Of a stretch of DNA of 64,000 nt, positions 16,842 to 27,308 are shown one piece after another (positions within the stretch are counted from its first letter, which is position 1; the number at the start of each line of letters is the position of its first letter). The translations under genes were made by a program, and so were the position numbers. The notes beneath the pieces are model-generated. The model worked only from the letters and a program-made list of their open reading frames with translations. It had not been told where the DNA came from and ran no database searches. The DNA comes from an uncultured Burkholderiales bacterium (GTDB taxonomy: Bacteria; Pseudomonadota; Gammaproteobacteria; Burkholderiales; Burkholderiaceae_C). Location: contig CAJAYT010000096.1 in assembly GCA_903949285.1 (NCBI GenBank), positions 1 to 64,000 on the forward strand, read 5' to 3'.

Positions 16842-19322
16842 ATGGAGGGTTACTATTTCCCTCTTAAGACGACTAAATTGAACTCCCCCATTGACGTCTC
16901 ATATTTTGAGCGTTTAGCCAAGCCGATCACCAGTTATAAAAAATACTGGGCCAGTCGGTTTGGTAAAGCCTCTTTTTTACCCATGTCACGGGCGGAAATG
17001 GATGTGCTCGGCTGGGATTCATGCGACATCATTATCGTGACGGGGGATGCCTATGTAGACCATCCCAGTTTTGGCATGGCTATTATTGGTCGATTATTGG
17101 AGGATCAGGGCTTTAGAGTCGGCATCATCTCCCAGCCCGATTGGCAAAGCGCCGATCCTTACAAAGTACTTGGCAAGCCTAACCTGTTTTTCGGTGTCAC
17201 AGCGGGTAACATGGATTCTATGATCAACCGCTACACTGCGGACCGAAAGATTAGAAGTGATGATGCCTATACGCCTGGCGGCGTAGGCGGCAAGCGCCCC
17301 GACAGAAGTGCTCTGGTATACAGCCAGCGTTGTAAGGAAGCTTATCCAGATGTACCCATCATTTTGGGCGGTATCGAAGGTTCGCTTAGACGCATTGCTC
17401 ACTACGATTATTGGCAAGACAAGGTCCGACGCTCTATCGTGGTCGATAGTAAATGTGACCTTTTGCTTTACGGCAACGCTGAACGAGCTATTGTTGAAGT
17501 TGCCCATAGACTGGCTGCAAATGAGTCTATTCATTTAATGACGGACATCAGGGGAACAGCGTTCCTGCGTCGTTCAACTCCAGAAGGTTGGACAGAGATT
17601 GACTCCACTCGCATCGATCAACCCGGCAGAGTAGACGCTCACACGAATCCGTATTTGATGATTAGTGAACAAGCCGCAGAGCAGGGCGAGAGTTGTGCAA
17701 AGCAAGAATCTTCGGTCCCCGTTAACGAAGCCTTGACAACTGATACGGCTACAAAAAACAATACTTTTCCCGTTAAATTTATCGAGAGCTCGCAAAGTAT
17801 TCTCAAGAAAAAGATAGCGAAACTCCCCAAAGATTTAACAGTCATTAGACTCCCAAGCTACGAACAAGTTAAAAGCGATCCTGTTTTATACGCTCACGCC
17901 AACCGCGTACTCCATTTAGAGACCAATCCAGGCAATGCCCGGGCACTGGTGCAAGCCCACGGCGAGGGACACACAGCGAAAGATGTTTGGCTTACCCCTC
18001 CGCCCATTCCGCTGACCACCCAAGAGATGGATCATGTGTTCGATCTTCCTTACGCGAGAAGTCCGCATCCCAGTTATGCAGACGCCAGCGGCTCGCATGA
18101 TGGAGAGACAAAGATACCGGCTTGGGAGATGATCCGTTTCTCAGTCAATATCATGAGGGGTTGTTTTGGGGGGTGTACCTTTTGCTCCATTACTGAGCAT
18201 GAGGGGCGCATCATCCAAAGTCGAAGTGAGGACTCGATCATTCGTGAGATTGAGGATATTAGAGATAAAGTCAAAGGCTTTACCGGTGTTGTGAGTGATT
18301 TAGGTGGGCCAACTGCGAATATGTACCGCATCGGTTGTAAGAGCCCAGAGATTGAGAGCGCGTGTCGCAAACCCAGCTGTGTTTATCCGGGAATCTGTTC
18401 CAATTTAAACACCAATCATGGACCTTTGATTAAGTTGTACCGAAGAGCTAGAGCACTGAGCGGAGTCAAAAAGATACTCATAGGATCAGGGCTTCGCTAT
18501 GATTTAGCAGTCGAGAGCCCTGAGTACGTTAAAGAATTAGTCACCCACCATGTGGGTGGTTATCTGAAAATTGCGCCAGAGCATACAGAGGGTGGTCCTT
18601 TGTCTAAGATGATGAAGCCTGGCATGGGCACCTATGACCGCTTCAAGCAAATGTTTGATAAGTACAGTCTAGAAGCCGGTAAGAAGCAGTTCTTGGTTCC
18701 TTACTTCATTGCCGCTCACCCTGGTACCAAGGATGAGGACATGATGAACTTGGCCATTTGGCTTAAGAAAAATAGCTTTAGAGCAGATCAAGTTCAAACC
18801 TTTTATCCAAGTCCCATGGCAACTGCTACAGCCATGTATCACTCGGGCAAAAACCCACTGCGCAAAATCTCAAGTGAAAGCGAGCAGGTCGATATCGTCC
18901 GCGGAGAGAAGAGACGGCGCCTGCATAAAGCATTCCTCAGGTGGCACGACCCCAAGAATTGGCCACTCTTGCGAGAGGCATTGAAAACCATGGGGCGAAG
19001 TGATCTGATTGGCAACGGGCGCCAGCACCTAATACCGACCTATCAGCCTATGGGAACGGGTGGGTATGAGAGTGCACGCAGATCCAATAGCACCCCTGCC
19101 TCTAAAGTGGGAGCTAAAAGGGACGCAGGATTTGGCATGAAATCACCAGCGAAGACGACAGTTAAACGCGGAACCACTTTGACCCAGCATACGGGCCTAC
19201 CCCCAAGGAGCGTTGGTGCTCCACCTTCTGGCTCCTCAGGCTCCTCAGGCTCCTCAGGCTCCTCAGGCTCAAGGACTGCTTCTCAAAACGCACAAAATCC
19301 TCGCGTGAGAAATAAGAAATAA
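16842..19322 (+). CDS. YgiQ-family radical SAM protein
   Basis: A large radical-SAM protein of 826 residues. The N-terminal UPF0313/YgiQ domain is recognised by [17 protein letters not shown] and [13 protein letters not shown], and the cluster motif CFGGCTFC (CX3CX2C, near residue 440) sits in [20 protein letters not shown]-terminal YgiQ extension is followed by a disordered, basic tail with Gly-Ser-Ser repeats. The biochemical role of the family is not established. A ribosome site (GGGGGGAG) lies just upstream. The gene is monocistronic and converges with pobA. Confidence 0.93.
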   Translation: MEGYYFPLKTTKLNSPIDVSYFERLAKPITSYKKYWASRFGKASFLPMSRAEMDVLGWDSCDIIIVTGDAYVDHPSFGMAIIGRLLEDQGFRVGIISQPDWQSADPYKVLGKPNLFFGVTAGNMDSMINRYTADRKIRSDDAYTPGGVGGKRPDRSALVYSQRCKEAYPDVPIILGGIEGSLRRIAHYDYWQDKVRRSIVVDSKCDLLLYGNAERAIVEVAHRLAANESIHLMTDIRGTAFLRRSTPEGWTEIDSTRIDQPGRVDAHTNPYLMISEQAAEQGESCAKQESSVPVNEALTTDTATKNNTFPVKFIESSQSILKKKIAKLPKDLTVIRLPSYEQVKSDPVLYAHANRVLHLETNPGNARALVQAHGEGHTAKDVWLTPPPIPLTTQEMDHVFDLPYARSPHPSYADASGSHDGETKIPAWEMIRFSVNIMRGCFGGCTFCSITEHEGRIIQSRSEDSIIREIEDIRDKVKGFTGVVSDLGGPTANMYRIGCKSPEIESACRKPSCVYPGICSNLNTNHGPLIKLYRRARALSGVKKILIGSGLRYDLAVESPEYVKELVTHHVGGYLKIAPEHTEGGPLSKMMKPGMGTYDRFKQMFDKYSLEAGKKQFLVPYFIAAHPGTKDEDMMNLAIWLKKNSFRADQVQTFYPSPMATATAMYHSGKNPLRKISSESEQVDIVRGEKRRRLHKAFLRWHDPKNWPLLREALKTMGRSDLIGNGRQHLIPTYQPMGTGGYESARRSNSTPASKVGAKRDAGFGMKSPAKTTVKRGTTLTQHTGLPPRSVGAPPSGSSGSSGSSGSSGSRTASQNAQNPRVRNKK
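19230..19270 (+). repeat. 9-base tandem repeat in the YgiQ tail
   Basis: Four exact copies of GGCTCCTCA (19230-19265) plus a partial fifth encode a Gly-Ser-Ser run. Because the unit is 9 bases, copy-number change keeps the frame. Confidence 0.9.
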
Positions 19323-19328
19323 TTGGGT

Positions 19329-19367
19329 AAAAAAATAGCTCAATGAGGTTTAATCCTCAGTGAGCTA
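19329..19367 (-). terminator. Rho-independent terminator of pobA
   Basis: A 13-bp stem with one mismatch (TAGCTCA-TGAGG against CCTCA-TGAGCTA, 19336-19348 and 19355-19367) with a 6-base loop is followed, reading leftward, by seven T residues. It starts about 36 bases after the pobA stop and also separates it from the convergent YgiQ gene. Confidence 0.88.
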
Positions 19368-19402
19368 TCAACAGTTGTAGTTTGAGTGGGCGAGCTTAGT
19401 GC

Positions 19403-20623
<1,221 letters not shown>

Positions 20624-20667
20624 TTAAAAATTTCATAAATGATATCCCACGATCGTAATGGGTGCTT

Positions 20668-20681
20668 TTGATTTGCATCAA
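20668..20681. promoter_or_regulatory. FNR box upstream of pobA
   Basis: TTGATTTGCATCAA is a perfect FNR consensus palindrome, centred 66 bases upstream of the pobA ATG. At -41.5 it would place the transcript start near 20633 and a -10 near 20641-20646, where a TATC-like element is present. FNR control of an O2-consuming hydroxylase is unexpected. Confidence 0.75.
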
Positions 20682-20692
20682 TTACCTAATAT

Positions 20693-21433
20693 TTATAGAA
20701 CTTTTTGGAGAAATTCCTTAGTCCTGGGCATCTGTGGGGCTGTGAAAAATTCTTGGGTTGTGTTTTGCTCAATAATCTCCCCTTGGTCCATGAAAACCAT
20801 TCGGTCAGCTACGGATTTGGCAAATCCCATTTCATGGGTCACACAAATCATTGTCATGCCCTCCTTGGCAAGTTGGGTCATGACGGTGAGTACCTCCCCC
20901 ACCATCTCTGGATCCAAGGCGGAGGTGGGCTCATCAAAAAGCATAATTTCGGGCTTGAGGCATAAAGCTCGCGCAATCGCTACTCTTTGCTGTTGACCTC
21001 CTGATAGTTGTTTGGGGTATTTGTCGGCTTGCTCGGCTATCCTCACGCGAGCGAGTTGACTCAAAGCGCGCTCCCGCGCCTCTTTAGGGGAGAGCTTTTC
21101 TACCCATAGGGGCGCAAGCGTTAAGTTCTCAATCACACTCAGGTGCGGGAAAAGATTGAACTGCTGAAACACCATTCCAACCGATTGACGAATCGCTTGC
21201 ACAGTACGTACACCGTCCGTTAACTCGCGCCCCAAGACCTTGAGACTTCCGCTTTGAAAGGGCTCAAGCCCATTCACGCAACGTATAAGACTTGATTTGC
21301 CTGAGCCAGAGGGACCACAAATGACAATACGCTCCCCCTTCTCGATGCGCAGGGAGATGTCCTTTAACGCTTGGTAGTCTGCGTACCATTTGTTAACCAG
21401 GGTAAATTCAACTGCTGGGGCTTGCGTATTCAT
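20693..21433 (-). CDS. Polar amino-acid ABC transporter ATP-binding protein
   Basis: The ATPase of a polar amino-acid uptake system, close to GltL/AapP/GlnQ. It contains Walker A (GPSGSGKSS), the Q-loop, the signature LSGGQQQR, Walker B ([13 protein letters not shown]) and the H-loop VTHEMGF. It is the last gene of a four-gene operon with two permeases and a binding protein upstream. ATG 21433 gives the usual length; the frame opens from a TTG at 21454. Confidence 0.93.
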   Translation of the reverse strand: MNTQAPAVEFTLVNKWYADYQALKDISLRIEKGERIVICGPSGSGKSSLIRCVNGLEPFQSGSLKVLGRELTDGVRTVQAIRQSVGMVFQQFNLFPHLSVIENLTLAPLWVEKLSPKEARERALSQLARVRIAEQADKYPKQLSGGQQQRVAIARALCLKPEIMLFDEPTSALDPEMVGEVLTVMTQLAKEGMTMICVTHEMGFAKSVADRMVFMDQGEIIEQNTTQEFFTAPQMPRTKEFLQKVL

Positions 21434-21533
21434 GGGGTAGATTGGTGTGAGCAAAATGAGGGCGAAGTATGAAAGGTATGAATAAGTTTAAATTGTTTTG
21501 AAGGGATGATTTCTTGGAAAGCTCTTTGCGCAC

Positions 21534-22754
21534 TCAAGTGCGGCTGAGCCTGTGCTCAAGCCAAAGACTGTAGCGAGACATCGCAAAACAAAAAACAAAA
21601 TAAATCAGCGTAATGAACAAGTAACCCTCTAGCTTAAAGGGGCGCCAAAGTGCGTCTCCGTTCATTGCAAGCGAAAGCGAGCCCGTTAACTCATACAGGC
21701 TCACAATTGTGATGAGTGAAGTATCTTTAAAGATTGCGATAAAACTGTTCATCATCCCGGGAATAACTATTTTGACGGCTTGGGGCAGGATCACAAGGTA
21801 CTGGGTTTGCCAATAATTCAAGCCAATGGAGCGCGCCGCTTCGGTTTGTGACTCTGGTACTGCTTGAATGCCGGCTCTAATGATTTCTGCTAAATAAGCG
21901 GCAGCGAAAAGCGATATACCCGCAATTACTCGGACCAGCACGTCGGGCGAATAGCCACTGGGTAAGAGGAGGGGGAACATGTAGCTTGCCATGAAAAGTA
22001 CGCTAATCAGGGGAACGCCTCTAACGATCTCGATATATGTTTTACTGAGCACTCTAAAAAGTGCTATCTCACTGACTCTACCTAGAGCAAGAACGAGCGC
22101 TAAAGGAGTTGCCAAGACAATGCAAACAAAACTGAGGATGAGGGTCAGCGGCAATCCTCCCCAAAGATCTGTTGTGACCACCGTGAACGGCTCACCCAGT
22201 AGCGGGGTGATCACAGATGATCTTAAAAACTCGACTGGGCCAAGGTAGCCACTCATGAGAATAAAGATGATGATTAAAACACCAACCCACTCCAATGCGT
22301 GAGCTCTCTTGAGGCCACTGGTGGTTGCGCAAATGGTGCTTCTAAGGATTAGGACGAGTAACAAAAGGGTCGCAAGCTGCGCTCGCCACTGCTGTGCATA
22401 TGGGTATCTGCCCCAAAGGATGGCGGCATATTTTTCTTTGACAACCCCCCAACACGCGCCGCTCCCTCTTGCGTCTTGGCAGGCCTGGGGGTCCGCAACA
22501 AAAACTGCATTTGTGTAAGCCCAGTCTATTAGGGGGGGGTAAAGCTGAATCAAAATCCAAATAAAGGTGAGCGTACATAGGGCGTTGAAGGGGGAGCCAA
22601 ACAATGACTTTGCAACGTGCTTGACGCGTGTTGAAATGCGCGAAGTCTTAAGAGAACGCGAATTCACGCCCTGTTGAAGATTGGGGCGGCTGATGGTTGA
22701 GGCTGCAGGATGGGTAGACTGGGTAGACTGGCTAGACTGACTTGAATTATCCAC
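21534..22754 (-). CDS. Polar amino-acid ABC transporter permease, AapM-like
   Basis: A 406-residue inner-membrane permease. The N-terminus has extra helices and a long periplasmic segment (RGSGACWGVVKEKYAAILWGRYPY) as in AapM/BztC, and the C-terminal half holds the HisM-type permease domain with the EAA loop (TEAARSIGLNYWQTQYLVILPQA). The N-terminus begins with a Ser/Gln/Thr repeat made by 9-base units (22711-22737). Its start overlaps the preceding permease gene by 8 bases. Confidence 0.9.
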   Translation of the reverse strand: MDNSSQSSQSTQSTHPAASTISRPNLQQGVNSRSLKTSRISTRVKHVAKSLFGSPFNALCTLTFIWILIQLYPPLIDWAYTNAVFVADPQACQDARGSGACWGVVKEKYAAILWGRYPYAQQWRAQLATLLLLVLILRSTICATTSGLKRAHALEWVGVLIIIFILMSGYLGPVEFLRSSVITPLLGEPFTVVTTDLWGGLPLTLILSFVCIVLATPLALVLALGRVSEIALFRVLSKTYIEIVRGVPLISVLFMASYMFPLLLPSGYSPDVLVRVIAGISLFAAAYLAEIIRAGIQAVPESQTEAARSIGLNYWQTQYLVILPQAVKIVIPGMMNSFIAIFKDTSLITIVSLYELTGSLSLAMNGDALWRPFKLEGYLFITLIYFVFCFAMSRYSLWLEHRLSRT

Positions 22755-23739
22755 GCAGCATCACCCGTTTGTTGTAAGCATTCATCAACCAAGAGGTGAT
22801 CAACGAAATACTTAAGTAAATGACCATAATAATCAGTACACACTCCACCGCGTGTCCCGTTTGGTTGAGAGTGGTGTTGGATATGTTGACCAGGTCAGGG
22901 TACCCAATTGCAACGGCTAGAGATGAATTCTTAATTAAATTTAAATACTGATTCGCCATGGGAGGGATGATGACGCGAAGCGCTTGCGGCAGGACAACCA
23001 GACGTGTGATCTGAAACCGTGTCAATCCTATGCTCTGGCCGGCTTCAATTTGGCCCTTGTCTACGGACAGCAGTCCAGCCCTTACCACCTCGGCTGCAAA
23101 CGCACTCGTATAAAGGCTAAGTCCGGTAAAGAGAGCGATAAACTCAGGACTCAGTGAGGCACCCCCCGATAAATTGCCATCAACGATTGAGGGGGACTCT
23201 AAAAGTCTCACTCCCCCTTGGTTGAACCAGGGTAGGGCGAGACCTTCCTTGCTTAGAAAAAAATGATAGTCCCAAAGGCTCATATCCAAAGGAGTTTGTG
23301 CACTGGGTAAACATTCAACGACGATGACATACCAAATCAACAATTGGATGAGGAGCGGGATGTTTCTAAATACCTCGGTATAAAGCTGGCAAGTAAATTT
23401 GATGAGCGGGTTCTCTCCAACCCGGCCCAGCCCGAGTAAAACACCAAAAATAGTACAGGTAAATATGGATAAAACGCAGACCCTAAGCGTGTTCATAAGC
23501 CCCACTGCAAATGCGGCTGCGTAGGAATCGTTGGAGTCAAAACCAATCCAGGACTCGCTGATATCAAACCCAGCTGGATCCGCTAAAAAACCAAACCCGC
23601 CCTGAATCCCGCGTTGATGCATATTGGTCAAGGTGTTCAAAACGAGTGCGACCACACACAAAGCGAGCACAGTCAGCACGATGGCTTGGTAGATTCGTGC
23701 TGGGTAGGAACTTTTGTGCAAAGTTTCAGGAGGTTTCAT
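22747..23739 (-). CDS. Polar amino-acid ABC transporter permease, AapQ-like
   Basis: The partner permease of 330 residues, with the long first periplasmic loop of AapQ/BztB and the EAA loop (IEAGQSIGLTRFQITRLVVLPQA). Together with the 406-residue permease it would form a heteromeric channel for acidic or general L-amino acids. It lies 92 bases downstream of the binding-protein gene. Confidence 0.9.
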   Translation of the reverse strand: MKPPETLHKSSYPARIYQAIVLTVLALCVVALVLNTLTNMHQRGIQGGFGFLADPAGFDISESWIGFDSNDSYAAAFAVGLMNTLRVCVLSIFTCTIFGVLLGLGRVGENPLIKFTCQLYTEVFRNIPLLIQLLIWYVIVVECLPSAQTPLDMSLWDYHFFLSKEGLALPWFNQGGVRLLESPSIVDGNLSGGASLSPEFIALFTGLSLYTSAFAAEVVRAGLLSVDKGQIEAGQSIGLTRFQITRLVVLPQALRVIIPPMANQYLNLIKNSSLAVAIGYPDLVNISNTTLNQTGHAVECVLIIMVIYLSISLITSWLMNAYNKRVMLRG

Positions 23740-23831
23740 TTGCGGGGGGCTTGGATCTCAAGTGAAAAGCTGAGGGGGCTTCAAAAAGATATCAAATATA
23801 ACGCAGTGCGCCGTTACAAAACTCTCAGCTC

Positions 23832-24923
23832 CTAGCGAATAGGCACGGCGTACATCAATCCACCTTTACCCCACTGTGCGTTTAAACCGCGTTTAAGTCC
23901 GAGGGCTGTTTTTTCGCCTAAATTACGCTCAAACATTTCTCCGTAATTACCGGTGCTCGAAATTGCTCTGGCTAACCAGTCTCTGTCCAAGCCAAGAAGC
24001 TTGCCGGTGTCCTCCGTTTTACCCAGCATTCTAAGAATTTTGGGATCTGAACTATTGGCTTTTAATTGCTCAATATTTGAGGCTGTAATACCGTACTCTT
24101 CTGCTTCAATCAAACCGTAAATGACCCACTTCACAACAGCCAGCCACTCCTCGTCGCCTCTTCTCACCATTGGGCCCATGGGCTCTTTAGAGATGAGCTC
24201 CGCCATGATGACGTGGTCTTTGGGATTTTTCGCCTCCTTGGAGCGTATGGATGCGAGCCCGGATGCGTCGGTGGTGTAAGCTTTGCAACGACCCGCAAAG
24301 TAGGCCGCGTTAGCGGCCTCAATCTTTTCAAAAACAATAGGCTTGATGTCTAGTTTGTTGGCCTTAGAGAAGTCAGTTAAATTCTTCTCTGTGGTCGTAC
24401 CCGATTGAACGCAAACTGTGGCGCCTTTGAGTTGCTTGAGAGTTTTGATGCCCAGTTGGTTCGGCACCATAAATCCTTGACCATCATAGAAGGTCACAAC
24501 CGTTTGGCTCAGTCCTAAAGAGGCGTCACGCGTTAGGGTGAATGTAGTGTTTCTGGATAAGATGTCGACTTCACCCGATTGCAAGGCCGTGAATCTTTGA
24601 GGCGCCGACAGCGGTGTATAACGTACCTTCTCAGCGCTCCCTAAAACCGCAGCTGCAACGGCTTTGCAAATATCAACATCGATACCGCTCCATTTGCCCT
24701 GCGAATCGGCCTGGGCAAAGCCAGATAGCCCTGTATTAACTCCGCAGGTCACGATGTCCTTTTGCCGGATGGAGTCTAGCGTCTTTCCTGCCGTTGCAGT
24801 TTCACCGTACAAGGTCGTGAGGACTAAGGCCGTCATTAAGGCGGGACTGATTAAATAGGACTTGAGTAAAGTCACGAGGCGGGTGCACAGGATGGCCCTG
24901 ATATGGGACGTTAAGTAAGTCAT
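23832..24923 (-). CDS. Amino-acid ABC transporter substrate-binding protein, AapJ-like
   Basis: A periplasmic binding protein of about 363 residues, family 3. The mature part begins near KTLDSIRQKDIVTCGVNTGLSGFA, followed by the SBP3 fold (WSGIDVDICKAVAAAVLG, VCVQSGTTTEKNL). ATG 24923 places a signal peptide with hydrophobic stretch (LISPALMTALVLTTLYG) at the usual distance; the open frame continues to 25109, crossing 11-base tandem repeats. The substrate is probably general L-amino acids or glutamate/aspartate, by family. Confidence 0.9.
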   Translation of the reverse strand: MTYLTSHIRAILCTRLVTLLKSYLISPALMTALVLTTLYGETATAGKTLDSIRQKDIVTCGVNTGLSGFAQADSQGKWSGIDVDICKAVAAAVLGSAEKVRYTPLSAPQRFTALQSGEVDILSRNTTFTLTRDASLGLSQTVVTFYDGQGFMVPNQLGIKTLKQLKGATVCVQSGTTTEKNLTDFSKANKLDIKPIVFEKIEAANAAYFAGRCKAYTTDASGLASIRSKEAKNPKDHVIMAELISKEPMGPMVRRGDEEWLAVVKWVIYGLIEAEEYGITASNIEQLKANSSDPKILRMLGKTEDTGKLLGLDRDWLARAISSTGNYGEMFERNLGEKTALGLKRGLNAQWGKGGLMYAVPIR

Positions 24924-24994
24924 AACGCAGTCTCGAAATATTTTTTGGGGGGAGGACAATGCTTTGGGAGAGGTCGTGTGCAATTCAAACATAA

Positions 24995-25034
24995 GGCAAA
25001 GATACGGCAAAGATACAGCAAAGATACAGCAAAG
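24995..25034. repeat. 11-base tandem repeat upstream of the aapJ-like gene
   Basis: About 3.6 copies of (G/A)GCAAAGATAC lie 72-111 bases before the assigned start of the binding-protein gene. The 11-base period matches one DNA turn, so copy-number change could alter promoter geometry. If the longer open frame were translated, changes would shift the frame. Confidence 0.8.
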
Positions 25035-25260
25035 CGGCACTTGTGCTGGTACGTCACATGCCTCTGTGAAAAGCCGCACTTCAGTTCGCATTTTGCTTGA
25101 AAAAAGCAATTAAGTCTTAACCTTGGCCGAGAATGCCTTCATTTTGGAATTCTTGATACGCAAATCCAGCCCCAATTTACGCATTAATGTGGACTAAATG
25201 GTGATTTTTATGGGTATCTGCCGTAACTTTAGCCCAGCTCGGGTTAGAATATTGGCTTGT

Positions 25261-25337
<77 letters not shown>

Positions 25338-25356
25338 TTTGAAAAAACCGAAATAG

Positions 25357-25380
25357 CCACTCTTTAGGGTGGTTTTTTTT
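25357..25380 (+). terminator. Terminator of tRNA-Pro
   Basis: A short hairpin (CCAC 25357-25360 with GTGG 25369-25372) followed by eight T residues, 20 bases downstream of the tRNA. Confidence 0.65.
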
Positions 25381-25386
25381 CGTCCT

Positions 25387-25400
25387 TTGATTTATATCAA
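25387..25400. promoter_or_regulatory. FNR box upstream of an acyl-CoA ligase
   Basis: TTGATTTATATCAA is a perfect FNR consensus site, centred about 176 bases upstream of the ligase ATG at 25570. An activated transcript would start near 25435, giving a leader of about 135 bases. It begins only seven bases after the tRNA-Pro terminator T-run. Confidence 0.65.
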
Positions 25401-25569
25401 CCTTAATGGAAAAGACCAGCACTCCCGTACAAACCCAGTATTGCACTAGAAAGCAGGGGGATAAAATAAAACGGCAATTTTTGAAGGGTTTGTGTGCTGG
25501 GTGACAGATTGACCTGTACGTCAGACCGCAAGAACTGTCTCATATTTTGACGTTTTAAAGGTTTTAAGC

Positions 25570-27210
25570 ATGGCGATCTCCATTTTTGATCAAGATTTAG
25601 GCAAAAACAGTGCTAACTACGTACCACTGTCTCCGGTCAGTTTCGTTGAACGAAGTGCGGAGGTCTTTGGAGATTTGGTTGCAACCGTGCACGGCAGCAG
25701 GTCTTACACCTGGGCCCAGGTTCGAGATCGTTCTGCTAGGCTTGCCCACGCGTTGCAATCCATAGGCGTTGGCAAGGGGGAGGCTGTGAGTGTGATGCTC
25801 TCCAACACACCGGAGATGGTGGAGGCGCACTACGCTGTGCCTGCGATCAATGCTGTACTCAATACACTGAACACAAGACTGGACGCACATTTACTTGCTT
25901 GGCAGATGAATCACTGCGAGGCAAAGGTATTGATTACGGATAAAGAGTTCTCCTCGACCATCTCCTCAGCATTGAAGATGCTCAAAAATGAGTACAACCG
26001 CGAGTTGATAGTCATTGATGTGGACGACTCAGAGTACTCGGGTCTTGGGGACAGGTTGGGCGCTTATGAATATGAATCTTGGATTCACAGTTTTGAGCCC
26101 CTTAAATTGTTGAAAGGCCCAGACGATGAGTGGGACGCCATAGCGGTGAGTTATACCTCGGGTACCACGGGAGATCCCAAGGGTGTTGTGACCCATCACC
26201 GAGGTGCGTATTTAAACGCAACTTGCCAAGCCATCACATGGCACATGCCTGAGTTTCCCGTTTACTTGTGGACGCTTCCTATGTTTCACTGTAACGGTTG
26301 GTGTTTTCCATGGACCATCGCAATGTTGGGGGGGACGCATGTCTGTTTAAGACGCGCTGATGCTCCTTCGATTCTTAGTGCCATAGATAAGTACAAAGTC
26401 GATCATTACTGCGCTGCCCCGATTGTTCACAATCTTTTGATCTCCGCTAAGCCTGAGTTGAGAAGCGGTATCAAACACAAAGTCAAAGCAATGGTGGCCG
26501 GCGCAGCACCACCAGCAGCGATGATTGAGGGGATGAGCAAAATTGGTTTTGAATTGCTGCATGTTTACGGACTAACCGAGGTCTATGGACCCGCTGCAGG
26601 CGCTGTGCAGCGCACCTCTTGGGCCAAAGAGAGTTTGTCTGAACAAACACGTCTGAACGCCCGACAGGGTGTACGCTACATGCTTGAGGAGGGCATGACC
26701 TTACTTAACCCTGAGACCATGGAGGAACTTCCCGCCGACGGCGAGACCATGGGAGAGATTATGTTCAGGGGGAATATTGTGATGAAGGGCTATCTAAAGA
26801 ACCCCGCATCGACTGCAAAGGCGTTTGAGGGGGGGTGGTTTCACACCGGTGACTTGGCTGTGATGGAGGCAGATAGGTATCTCAAAATCAAAGACCGGAG
26901 TAAAGACATCATTATCTCTGGGGGGGAGAACATCAGCTCCCTTGAGGTTGAGGACGCGTTGTACCGCCATCCAGACGTAATGACCTGCGCAGTGGTTGCG
27001 AAAGAGGATGAAAAATGGGGAGAGTCACCTCTTGCCTACGTTGAGTTACGCCCAGACGCCAAGGTGACGGCTGAGGAGTTGGTGACGCACTGTAAGTCTT
27101 TGTTGGCAGGGTACAAGGTACCAAGGGACATTCGCTTTGAAGCGATACCGAAGACTTCTACTGGGAAAATCCAAAAGTTTGAGCTGCGCAAAAGAGCCAG
27201 CCAAAAATAA
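25570..27210 (+). CDS. Acyl-CoA ligase (AMP-forming), DmdB-like
   Basis: Forms an acyl-CoA from a carboxylic acid, ATP and CoA. Motifs in order: YTSGTTGDPKG (P-loop), LPMFHCNGW, YGLTEVYGP, GWFHTGDLA, IISGGENISSLEVE and the C-terminal TSTGKIQKFELR with the catalytic lysine. The length (546 residues) and the FHCNGW motif match the medium-chain/3-methylmercaptopropionate ligase branch, but the substrate is not determinable. It stands alone between tRNA-Pro and a convergent MmgE/PrpD gene and has an FNR box upstream. Confidence 0.9.
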   Translation: MAISIFDQDLGKNSANYVPLSPVSFVERSAEVFGDLVATVHGSRSYTWAQVRDRSARLAHALQSIGVGKGEAVSVMLSNTPEMVEAHYAVPAINAVLNTLNTRLDAHLLAWQMNHCEAKVLITDKEFSSTISSALKMLKNEYNRELIVIDVDDSEYSGLGDRLGAYEYESWIHSFEPLKLLKGPDDEWDAIAVSYTSGTTGDPKGVVTHHRGAYLNATCQAITWHMPEFPVYLWTLPMFHCNGWCFPWTIAMLGGTHVCLRRADAPSILSAIDKYKVDHYCAAPIVHNLLISAKPELRSGIKHKVKAMVAGAAPPAAMIEGMSKIGFELLHVYGLTEVYGPAAGAVQRTSWAKESLSEQTRLNARQGVRYMLEEGMTLLNPETMEELPADGETMGEIMFRGNIVMKGYLKNPASTAKAFEGGWFHTGDLAVMEADRYLKIKDRSKDIIISGGENISSLEVEDALYRHPDVMTCAVVAKEDEKWGESPLAYVELRPDAKVTAEELVTHCKSLLAGYKVPRDIRFEAIPKTSTGKIQKFELRKRASQK

Positions 27211-27308
27211 GTCGAACTCTGACCAACCGGCCTGGTCTCGAGCAGGTCTTACGCATTCGCGACTAATCAAGCGGTTGGCGGGAAATTAAGTCGACTAAGG
27301 GTTTAGCG

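Noticed and set aside
27223..27278. Inverted repeat CCAACCG...CGGTTGG as a terminator
   Set aside because: The loop is about 42 bases and no T-run follows, so a terminator is not supported.
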